Shown: positions 1 through 8,745 of the stretch, piece after piece | Numbering within the stretch: position 1 is the stretch's first letter | Layout: each line of letters opens with the position of its first letter | DNA from: Perilla frutescens | Taxonomy: Eukaryota; Streptophyta; Magnoliopsida; Lamiales; Lamiaceae | NCBI GenBank assembly: GCA_026008535.1 | Contig: BRKX01000002.1 | Span: forward strand, 69,213,380 to 69,277,379 | Direction of reading: 5' to 3' | Length of the DNA: 64,000 bases | Notes under the pieces: generated by a model | Told to the model about the DNA's origin: nothing | The model's database searches: none | What the model saw: only the letters and a program-made list of their open reading frames with translations | Position numbers and translations under genes: made by a program

Positions 1-340
1 CGCAGTTAAAAAATATACACATAATCGATGCTGTTTAAAAATAGGCATAATCGATGTTGTTAACAAAATTAAAATTAATCGATGTAGTTAAAAAATTCAA
101 ATAATCAATGTTGTTTAAAAATAGGGATAATCGATGCAGTTAAAAAATTGAAAGTAATCGATGCTGAAAAATAAAAATAGTCGATGTTGTTAAAAAATAA
201 AAAATAATCGATGCTGATTGAAATTAAAAATAATCGATTATGTTAAAAAAAATTAAAAGTAATCGATTACGTTAAATTAATCGATTATGTTGAAATTAAA
301 AATAATCGATTATGTTAAATTAATCGATGTTGTTGAAAAG
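1..340. repeat. Outer AATCGATG-type repeat array
   Basis: About a dozen irregularly spaced copies of TAATCGATG followed by C/TTGTTAAAAA-like spacers, changing to AATCGATTATGTT near 230-330. The array is cut by the start of the window. Similar ATCGATG motifs recur at the far right side of the same element (4,900-5,240). Confidence 0.75.
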
Positions 341-540
341 CAAGAGTTTTGTAGGCAATCTTTAGAATTTGAAATTACACAGAAATTTGTATTTTGTTTC
401 TGCCAAAAGTAACTGCAAAAAAATAGAATATTAATGGAGTATTCTTTTGAATTAAAACCGCCCAACCGCCCACTCATGCAATAAATTGAATAACATAACT
501 GCCCTATTTATGATTAGGGTTTTGAATCAAAACACCCTGT

Positions 541-791
541 TGCCCGTCTCCATCTCCCTCTCTCATCTCTCTCTCTCTCTCTCTCTCATCTCCACCATTA
601 ATCGAGTCCAGTGACTCCCTCTCTCTCTCTCTCTCTCTCCCAAGATTTTAATAGCGAGTCCCGTGACTCGAATATTGAAGATATATAATTTTAAAAAAAC
701 GAAGATTACTTCTCTCTCTATTTTGGACGACCAAATTCAAAAAGAAAACCAGTTCCAGTTCGGTTGTGCACCTCTCTCTCTTTCACCGGCG
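541..791 (+). promoter_or_regulatory. CT-rich leader and putative promoter of the DUF1985 gene
   Basis: Two dense CT microsatellites (about 559-589 and 617-640) and further CTCTCT runs up to 783 lie directly upstream of the ATG at 792. Pyrimidine-rich tracts of this kind are typical of plant core promoters and 5' leaders. No clear TATA box was identified, so the role is inferred from position. Confidence 0.4.
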
Positions 792-2632
792 ATGGAGCAA
801 GGAACGGCACCGGAGACGTCCACTTCTCAAGTAGGTTTCCGGCCCTTTTCATTAAAATTGTCGTATATCCATTCCTAGATTTAATCACCGTATTTTGCAA
901 TTGGTTTTTGTTTATGATTGCAATGGTTGTGGTTGTGTTATGGCTTTAGAACTAGGCCTGTTATGTTAATAATGGATTTGTATGTTAATCTTGACTTGTT
1001 ATGCTAATCGAGGCTTGTATTTGATAATCGAGGCTTGTATTTTGTTAATTTACTACTAATCGAGAAAGTTTAAAAAACCTAATTCAATACTAATCGAGTC
1101 CTCGATTAATTTAATACAAATCGAGGCCTTCCTCGATTAATTATAAAAAACACAAATTAATCGAGGCCTTCCTCGATTAATTTAAAACAAATCGAGGCCT
1201 TCCTCCATTAAATTAAAAAAATTAATCGATTAATTTATGACTAATCGAGATCGATTAATATTTAATTTAAATCGATAAATTTCATACAAATCGAGGCCTT
1301 CTCGAATAATTTTAAAAAACACAAGCTAATTGAGGTCTTCCTCGATTAATTTAATACAAATCGATTAATGTATAATGTAAATCGATTAAGTCTAAAAAAA
1401 ATTAATTGATTAATTTTTAAAAAAAAACTAATCGATTAATGTTAAAAAAAAACTAATCGATTAATGTTAAAAAAACTAATCGATTAGTTTAAAAAACAAA
1501 AACCTAATAGCCTAAATAAAACTAATCGATTAATTGCCTCTATTAATTTAAGACTAATCGATTAGTTTCTTTTTACTCGATTAATTATAAAAAAAATTAA
1601 TCGATTAATTTAAAAAAAAACTAATCGATTAATATTTAAAAAAAAGTAATGGCTAGTTTAAGAAAACCTAATTTAATACAAATCGATTCATATATAATGT
1701 AAATTGATTAAGTCTAAAAAAATTAATTGATTAATTTTTTAAAAAAAACTAATCGATTAATGTTAAAAAAAACTAATCGATTAGTTTAAAAAACATAATA
1801 GCCTAAATAAAACTAATCGATTAATTGCCTCTATTAATTTAAGACTAATCGATTAGTTTCTTTTTACTCGATTAATTATAAAAAAAATTAATCGATTAAT
1901 GTTAAATTTAAATTTTAAGAAATTCCAATTTATATGAAATATTAAAAGAATTTACTTTAATTTTGAAAATGTTGTTAGATTGATTGGGTTAGACTACCGT
2001 TACGGAGCCGAACGCCCTCGGTCGTCGTGTACGCCATCCCCGGTGTCATTGACACGATTAGAGACACACTGCTCGCGATTGGTGGTGACGCCATGCGATT
2101 GTTTAGATCGGGGTGTTTCGGATATTTTCTGGACTACAGAGGTGGTGACGTCCAGAAGAGGGTCATGCACGCACTGATGACGTTCGAGGTGCACGCGCCG
2201 GATCGTGCACGTGTGGGGCTGGAGGCATGGTTTCACATTCATCGTTCCCAGCTGCGGTTCGGTGCGAGTGAGTACGCCTTGGTGTCGGGTTTACGCTTCG
2301 GCAGCTCGACATTCGATCCTCATGGCGCTCATATTGTTCCGAGGAGATCGGTCTACCACCGTTTATTCGAAGGGAAGCGTACAACAGTGAAACAGATGGA
2401 GGACAGGTTCTCCGCCCGGGGGATGGCCACAGACGCTGCGGATTATGTGAAGGTTGCGAACATATTTTCCGAGCACTCGTGCAGGTACCTGTCGCGGAGC
2501 AATTCGACCCATATCAAGATGGCATGTATGAGAGCCGTTGAACTTGTATATTCTCCACATATGCCCATCAGCAACCGCAAAGCACTTGAACGGGCAATCA
2601 CCACCATGCTTGCAAACATAGCCCAATCGTGA
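792..2632 (+). pseudogene. DUF1985 (Ulp1-protease-type MULE protein), 5' part only
   Basis: Exon 2 (from about 1,979) has a 200-codon reading frame with the DUF1985 signature: a GCFGYFLD start, a WFHIH core and the ALVSGLRFG motif, followed by a VKVANIF segment. DUF1985 is the N-terminal domain of plant Ulp1/C48-protease proteins carried by some MULEs. A plausible 13-codon exon 1 (792-830, ATG GAG CAA...) ends at a GTAGGT donor, and the acceptor TTGTTAG at 1,978 joins it in frame. The 1.15 kb intron is almost entirely AATCGATT repeats. Beyond about 2,470 the frame stays open, but the - strand there encodes MURA sequence, so the true domain appears to end at a deletion joint. The C48 protease catalytic part is absent. 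The exon 1 to exon 2 link is inference. Confidence 0.55.
1000..1905. repeat. Inner left arrays: AATCGAGGCCTT then AATCGATTAAT type
   Basis: First come units built on ATCGAGGCCTTCCTCGATTAA (1,000-1,340), itself palindromic. Then come many copies of ACTAATCGATTAATG and ACTAATCGATTAGTTT separated by A-rich spacers (1,370-1,905). A block of about 200 bp is duplicated (around 1,370-1,600 and 1,685-1,900). The same two classes occur in the opposite order and orientation on the other side of the coding core. Confidence 0.85.
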
Positions 2633-3429
2633 CCTGTTCGAGCGATACACGGCATACTCCACTCGATTTTGCATGTGATAGATACCGACCGCCAGGGCGA
2701 GATCATCCTTCGTCCGAAAAATAGCTCCCTGGTGCAGTGTATCTGTTTCTGGTGCTGGTCCCTCATCCCAAGATAGTGGGCCCGCATGTCCCAGTTAGCA
2801 AGGGGAACCACCCAATTGCTCGAAGGCCTGTCAGATCTAAACGGAACACCGGTGGTAGATGGTGGGACGACTCCCGTCAAACATAGCAATCTGTCTGTAC
2901 GATCAGCAGAAGAACGAAGCCAGCCACTAAATTCTGTCAACAGTGACTCCACCAACCTCGTTCTATCATTCACCTCTTCTTGTTCTTGTTCTTCTTCTTC
3001 TTCCTCTTCTTCTCCTTCAGCCTCTTCTTCTCCATCTCCCTCTTCTTCTGCAGTAGGACCATGCGTCTCTCCATGTGAAAAGTAGGGAACATAGTCATCC
3101 CTCATAGATGGTCCGGCTCCAGAACCTTCCAACTGTCTTGAAATCACGTACACGACGAGTTCAGTAGTCTGCTCGTGAAGCAAATCAAGCAAATCTCCAT
3201 CATCTTGCAAAGATGCTCTGATCCGTCTGCCAGTATTGGTGCTGGTGAGGTAAAATAATTCATACTCGATCCTGTTCGGGTCAGTCCGCAACAACTTGTG
3301 AACCTCCCTCACCAGTGAGCTAAAGCACAGCTTATCGGATGACATCGTCACGAGTTGTTCGTCCCCATCTACATATTCTGATCTCTCCCATCGTCCACTG
3401 TGACGTACAATAATGCGGCGTCTAACCAT
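2440..3429 (-). pseudogene. MURA-type transposase, N-terminal part, frameshifted and truncated
   Basis: From the ATG at 3,429 the first ~95 residues show the usual MURA N-terminal domain (GRWERSEYVDGDE, then FSSLVREVHKLL, then DDGDLLDLLHEQ). An acidic Glu-rich linker follows. A frameshift near 2,770 is needed to reach the MuDR DNA-binding domain, read in another frame at about 2,716-2,450: IFRTKDDLALAVGIYHMQ, then CKHGGDCPFKCFA and MWRIYKFNGSHTC, the conserved C...C...HxC pattern. The MULE catalytic DDE region is missing because the sequence joins the DUF1985 fragment on the opposite strand. An AG acceptor directly precedes the ATG (TTGTCCAG), so an upstream non-coding exon is expected. Non-functional. 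Confidence 0.75.
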
Positions 3430-3465
3430 CTGGACAATTTTTAAACAATGCTACATGAGATCACC

Positions 3466-3551
3466 CTTTAACCCTAAACCCTCTTAAACCCTAAACCCTA
3501 TAAAACACTAAACCCTAAACGTAAACCCTAAAACCCTATAAACCCCAAGCC
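3466..3551. repeat. Interstitial telomere-like CCCTAAA repeats
   Basis: About eight complete or imperfect copies of AACCCTAAA, in the sense CCCTAAA, are spread over 85 bp just upstream of the MURA exon. This is the Arabidopsis-type plant telomere unit, here degenerate. It could be a cluster of promoter telo-boxes or a captured telomeric stretch. Confidence 0.8.
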
Positions 3552-3552
3552 T

Positions 3553-4235
3553 CTATTAATCGATTAGTTTTTTTTCAAATTATTAATCGATTAGTTTGTT
3601 TTTAATTAAAGTACTAATAGATTAGTTTTTATTAAAAAAAATTAATCGATTTGTTTGTTTTAATTAAAGGACTACTCGATTAGTTTTTTTTAAACTATTA
3701 ATCGATTAGTTTGTTTTTTTAGTAAACTACTAATCGATTATTTTTTTTAATCGATTTGTTTGTTTTTAATTAAAGGACTACTCGGTTAGTTTTTTTTAAA
3801 CTATTATTCGATTAGTTTGTTTTTTTAAAAAAACTAATAATCGATTCGTTTGTTTTTAATTCAAGGACTACTCGATTAGCTTTTTTTAAACTTTTAATCG
3901 ATTAGTTTTTTTTATTAAACTACTAATCGATTAATTTTTTTAATTAATCGATTAGTGAGTCGATTTACTTTTTGTTTCTAAAATTAATCGATTAGTAACT
4001 AGATTAATTTTTTTAACTAATCCATTTGTTTTTACTTTTCAAATTAATCGAGGAAGGCCTCGACTCGTTTTTTATTATATAATTTAATCGAGTAAGGCCT
4101 CGATTCATTTTTTTTTATGTAATTTAATCGAGTAAGGCCTCGATTATTAAAATAATTATCGAGGAAGGCCTCGATTGTTTTCTATGCTCCTCGATTATGT
4201 TGTAAGCTCCTCGATTATGTTTTATATTTAGGTAA
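3553..4235. repeat. Inner right arrays, mirror image of the left arrays
   Basis: Units of TTAATCGATTAGTTTGTTTTT (3,553-4,020) are followed by TTAATCGAGGAAGGCCTCGATT units (4,040-4,180) and then CTCCTCGATTATG units (4,180-4,230). These are the reverse complements, in reverse order, of the left arrays. Confidence 0.85.
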
Positions 4236-4445
4236 ACATTATACAACCCTCAAAATCACATAAACATCGACTAAATTCAAAACCAACAACAATTAACCTA
4301 AATAAAACATTACCAAACAATTAAAAAAAAGGCCGTATCAATCTATTTTCAAAGCAAATCTAACAACACATGCAATACATAATCAAAATAATAAACATAA
4401 ATATTTGCAAAATAAGTTCAAAAAGATGGAGTACAAAACGTACCT

Positions 4446-4640
4446 TTGAAAATTGGTGAAAATTTCCGAACACTATTTTTTTCTCGAGAACATTTTTTCC
4501 TTTCGCACCTTGCTCGAAAAAAATTCTCCAACTTTTCCTACTCTTCGTCGATTTGTAGTAGTGTGAATAAAAACTTGTGTGATTTTTGTGAATGAGATTT
4601 GTATTGTACTGTGAATGAGCTCCGGATTCTACATCTATTT
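4446..4640 (-). other. Putative 5' non-coding exon and promoter of the MURA remnant
   Basis: On the - strand a CAAAG/GTACGT donor lies at about 4,445, and the AG acceptor just before the MURA ATG lies at 3,430. The intron in between would be about 1 kb and consists of the telomere-like and AATCGATT arrays. The leader is GC-poor, and its 5' edge is unknown. Inferred only from splice signals. Confidence 0.3.
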
Positions 4641-4899
4641 ATTCAGAAAATTCACCTACCTCGTTATAAAACATTAGAATGTATTTAATTCGGTACAACA
4701 TCCTCTTCTTTTCATTAATTCGGTCCTACCTTCCCCTTCTTTTCATTTAATGAAGCCAACAACCTTTTCTTTTTATTTATTGAAACTAGTACCTACCTTA
4801 GACAAGAAATAAATGCATTCACTAAAAAAATGATTAATTGTAGGGAAGATTGTCTCGATAAAATTGCATGATCACGGTTAATAACATTAATCAATAATG

Positions 4900-5240
4900 G
4901 TTAGATATTAATCGTTCATAGATAATCGAGTAAGCAAATGTTAAAAAAGAAATCGAGGAGTTTTTTTAAATCTATGCATATTAAATATTAATCGATGAAG
5001 CATAGGAGTTTTTTCTTAATCTATGCATATTTTTAATTAATCGATGATGCTATCGATGTAGCATGATTAATACATATTCTATCGATGCTTCATCGATAGA
5101 ATATGTATTAATATGCTTCATCGATTAATTAAAAATATGCATATATTAAGAGCATCGATTTAAGAAAAATCTCATAAATCACCATAATCGAGGCTACCAA
5201 TTAATCGATGCTACTAAACATAAAATCGAGGCTGTTAGGG
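4900..5240. repeat. Outer right ATCGATG repeats with a nested hairpin
   Basis: ATCGATG/CATCGAT motifs recur. Between 5,025 and 5,140 they form a nested palindrome. The outer arms (5,025-5,050 and 5,115-5,140) match at 25 of 26 bases by eye. The inner arms end in TATCGATG and CATCGATA around a 3-base loop near 5,088-5,090. The stretch 4,640-4,900 holds no recognisable gene. Confidence 0.75.
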
Positions 5241-5557
5241 TTTCATTTTTACAATTAGGGTTTGGGTTGTTAGGTGCATTTAATACCTGCCAAAAGTACA
5301 ATGTGTCAATCATTGGGTGTGGGGACCAAGTGTAAGATAGTACAAATTGCCTAACAAACTACCTATATTTAAAAGTTGTTGTTTTTTCCCAATTATTATT
5401 TACTTTTGTCTACTTTTATCCATTTAGACCATAAAATTTGACGCAAGAAGGTTGACAGAATTGTAATTTACGTACAGTTAAAATGTGTTTAATTATGTTT
5501 AACATATTATATGAAGTTCGATTTATTTTTTTAAAATACAATTGATAAAAGGGGTAT

Positions 5558-6001
5558 ATATTATCATATTTTAGTTTGATCTTTCAAGTAATTCACAAAA
5601 ATGACCTGACCTTTTTTAAATAATACTTTAACGTTTGACTTTTGAATATACAATAAATTTGGCCTAAAATTAATTTTTGGGTTTTAGTTGCTGATCTGTA
5701 TCTCTTTGATTCAAATTTTTTAATGACGTGTATAACAATTTTTTTCGGGCTTTTTAATGGCGTGTATCTTTTAGCTTGAATTTTTTAGTTCCCCTCAAAT
5801 ACTGTAGTATCCACAAGTATTTTTCATGTCATTAAAAAAAATCAAGTCAAAAGATACATGTCAATAATTGCAAGCCTGCAAATTAATTTCAAATTATTTT
5901 TGATGTACATTCAAAACATCAGGTATTAAATTGTTATTTATAAAAGGTCACGACATATTTGTGAATTACTTGAAAGGTCATGCTAAAATTTGATAATACG
6001 T
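5558..6001. mobile_element. Hairpin (fold-back) MITE
   Basis: The two ends are inverted copies: left TTTCAAGTAATTCAC with TGACCTGACC, right GTGAATTACTTGAAA with GGTCACGACA. The similarity continues inward almost to the centre (TGTATCTTTTAGCTTGA against TCAAGTCAAAAGATACA), so the whole ~440 bp folds back on itself. No coding capacity. Exact outer ends and target duplication are uncertain. Confidence 0.8.
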
Positions 6002-6859
6002 CAAGATAAAATAAACAGAGAAGGTATTTTGTGCACCTTGTGCACATAAGCCTCATTTCAGACAGCGCGTGGCGTCCATGTACTCGTCTTTTTTTTTTTT
6101 ACTGTTTTTTCCTTTTTCTAATTTTCTTTTTTATTTTTTAGCTAAAAAATGGGTATCCCTTTACCCTTACATGAAAATGAATTATCTTAATATTTTTTAT
6201 CCGACTTTGCATGCAGTGCACTCTCCCAAGGCTAACGCGTGGGTTCATGCACTGCTCTCAATAATTAAATTTCTTGAACTAAATATATACCGCTAAAATA
6301 GAATTAGAGAACTCTAAAATAAACACTACAAAAAAATTCTGATTTAGCGACGGGGTTTTCCGTTGCTAATCTCGTCGCTACAGGGTTTAGCGACGGGAAA
6401 CCTCCGTCGCTAAATTGCTCATCGCTAATCATGCGCGACAGTTGCTCGCCCGTCGCCAAGGCTTAGCGACGGATATAGCGACGGGAAATCCCGTCGCTAT
6501 ATCCGTAACCTGGGCGACGAGTTTGGCGGATAGCGAATAAGAATAATGACTTATTTATGGAAGAAAAGAGATCAGCTAACAAATGTTAATAGCTAACATG
6601 TTCCTGCACAATGTTCTTTAACATGTCAAAAAACATCTATTGAAGAATCAGAGATCTGGCATCAGAAACTTAAACACATCAACTTCAGAAATCTCTAGAA
6701 GGTCATCGCAAAGAGATTGTCAGAGGCCTGCCTCAGATCATAATTGACAGAGACAAAGTCTGTGGTCCATGTTGAAATTATTGATTGGCCCGGCCCGCGA
6801 ATAAGCCCCGACCTGGGGCCCGGCCCATGAATGAGCCCTTGACCCGACCCGATGAAAGG

Positions 6860-6956
6860 CCCGCGCCCAAGCCCTTCAAGAATAATTGTGTATAATATGC
6901 ACCTAAGAGGATTCGAACCTGTGACACTTATCCATTGGGCCAAGTTCAATTGATGT
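6860..6956 (-). mobile_element. tRNA-related SINE-like sequence inside the CACTA element
   Basis: On the - strand a box-A-like TTGGCCCAATGG is followed about 25 bp later by a box-B-like AGGTTCGAATCC, the spacing of an RNA polymerase III promoter. It is followed by a GC-rich stretch of GGCCCGGCCC-type words (6,785-6,870) unlike the AT-rich host element. No complete tRNA cloverleaf is possible. Ends and target duplication were not found. Confidence 0.5.
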
Positions 6957-7346
6957 TATATTGATAGTTTAAATAATATATATAGTTATACGATTTTTTT
7001 TTCTTTATCTCTATAAATTAAAAGTGTTATATTCTTATTAATATATTTATATCTATTTTTGCACACATATATATATATATATAATATTGATATTATATTG
7101 TATTATATATTTGTATATAAGAACTATAATTTAAGGTGATATTTATTAAGTATCCATGCATACAAAAATTATATCTCTACTATAAATTTAATATGGAGAA
7201 AGATTATAGAAGTTTTTAATTAAATTATTTTAAAAATTATATATATATATATATATCATGGTGAAAATGTGGTTAAATAGTCTTACTTTGTGTTTCATGC
7301 TAAATATCATAATGAATTAAATTATTTTTACTTACATAATAAATAA

Positions 7347-8215
7347 CTTTAGTTTATAATTAAAAATTAAAATCCATCATATACTATATTATGTATATAT
7401 TTTCATAGTATATTTTAGTTTGTTAATGTAGAATTGATTAATCTTGTAGTAGTAACTATAATAAATATTATGTTAAACTTAATACATTTTTTAAATATAT
7501 AATAATATACTAATTAGTTTATTTATAAGAATACTAATAAAGCTAATTTGTATAAATTTGTATTTAATAAGGAAATAATACAAATTTAAAGATGTGATAT
7601 TAATAAATGTGTATAATTGCGATATTATTTTTTCAAAAATTAAAATAAATGAATAAAAATATAAAAATGATTTTAATAGGGAGAATATTTGTATTAGAAT
7701 AGATTGAAATCATATTTAATTATTTTCAAAATAATTAAATAAAATTTAAAAAATAAATAAAACATTAAAAAAACTAAAAATTACTTTAGTTTATAATTAA
7801 AAATTAAAATCCACTATATACTATATTATGTATATATATTTTCATAGTATATTTTAGTTTGTTAATGTATAATTAATTAATCTTGTAGTAGTAACTATAA
7901 TAAATATTATGTTAAACTTAATACATTTTTTAAATATATAATAATATACTAATTAGTTTATTTATAAGAATACTAATAAAGCTAATTTGTATAAATTTGT
8001 ATTTAATAAAGAGATAATACAAATTTAAAGATGTGATATTAATAAATGTGTATAATTGCGATATTATTTTTTTAAAAATTAAAATAAATGAATAAAAATA
8101 TAAAAATGATTTTAATAGGGAGAATATTTGCATTAGAATAGATTGAAATCATATTTAATGATTTTAAAAATAATTAAATAAAATTGCAAAAAAAATTAAA
8201 AAAATTAAAAAAAAA
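7347..8215. repeat. 437-bp direct tandem duplication inside the CACTA element
   Basis: The segment starting ACTTTAGTTTATAATTAAAA at about 7,346 repeats from about 7,783 with few differences, an offset of 437 bp. The second copy runs into the right subterminal repeats. Confidence 0.9.
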
Positions 8216-8745
8216 TAAAAATAGCTACGGGGGTTCCCGTCGCTATTTCCGTCGCTAAGTTGTAGCGACAGGAACCCCCGTCGCTATATTTATAAAAATA
8301 ATGATATATTAAAATTTTAAAATCTAGCTACGGGATTCCCCGTCGCTAGAATTAGCTACGGGTTAGCTACGGGGAACCCCGTCGCTAGCCCCGTCGCAAA
8401 ATTTTCCGTCGCTAGTGGTGACCCGTGTCGGTCCCGTCGCTAATTCCCGTCGCTATAATGGACTTTTTTTGTAGTGAAAAGTGAATTAATTTAATTTTTT
8501 TTATCCCGCAACTTGCATAGTGCAACTCGCCCAACGCTAACACGTGGGCTCGTGCACTACACTCAATAATTAAATTTCTCAAAATAAATATATATCGTAA
8601 AATGGAATTATTGAACCTTAAAATTAAATTGAATGAATTTAATTATTTTTTATCCATCAGCTTACGCGGTGCAGTCGCCCGATGCGAACACGTGAGCTCG
8701 TGCTCTGCACTTCGACAATAAAAAACACCCGTAATTGAGATTAAT

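Larger units (their letters stand above)
1..5300. mobile_element. Internally deleted MULE with convergent DUF1985 and MURA remnants
   Basis: I read this block as one decayed Mutator-like element. Going inward from the left are a repeat array of AATCGATG type, a CT-rich promoter-like stretch with a short first exon, arrays of AATCGAGGCCTT and AATCGATTAAT type, then a DUF1985 exon on +. Going inward from the right are the matching arrays in inverse orientation, a short non-coding exon, and an exon for the N-terminal part of a MURA-type transposase on -. The two coding parts meet tail to tail near 2,450, and both lack their C-terminal halves. Plant MULEs that carry a Ulp1-like protease with DUF1985 beside MURA are known. 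The left end lies outside the window, the right end near 5,230-5,330 is approximate, and no target duplication could be checked. Confidence 0.6.
6324..8476. mobile_element. Non-autonomous CACTA transposon, 2,153 bp
   Basis: Terminal inverted repeats read CACTACAAAAAAA at the left and TTTTTTTGTAGTG at the right. They are flanked by a 3-bp duplication AAA (6,321-6,323 and 8,477-8,479), as expected for CACTA elements. Subterminal regions (6,344-6,525 and 8,222-8,460) are packed with TAGCGACGGG-type motifs in both orientations. The interior is AT-rich and contains no transposase. Confidence 0.92.
6160..8745. repeat. Three diverged copies of a ~110-150 bp repeat, split by the CACTA element
   Basis: Copies lie at about 6,165-6,320, 8,482-8,627 and 8,632-8,745. 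Each has a TTTTTATCC start, a CCAACGCTAACACGTGGGCTCGTGCACT-like core (split here into CGCTAAC, ACGTGGG and GTGCACT), and a CAATAATTAAATTTCT tail, which is weak in copy three. The first copy is separated from the second by the CACTA insertion. Confidence 0.75.

Noticed and set aside
2000..2632. Functional MURA/DUF1985 antisense overlap as a real overlapping gene pair
   Set aside because: In 2,470-2,632 only the - frame has a recognisable domain (MuDR DNA-binding); the + frame there is open but matches nothing, so a deletion joint explains it better.
1..5240. CRISPR-like array from regularly recurring AATCGATT words
   Set aside because: Spacers are A/T-rich variants of each other, repeat units vary in length, and this is a plant genome with no associated genes.
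6860..6956. Possible tRNA gene on -
   Set aside because: Spacing between the boxes is too short for a full tRNA and no stems close.
7930..8133. 67-codon frame on - inside the CACTA element
   Set aside because: Ile/Phe/Tyr-rich translation of AT-rich sequence, part of the tandem duplication.
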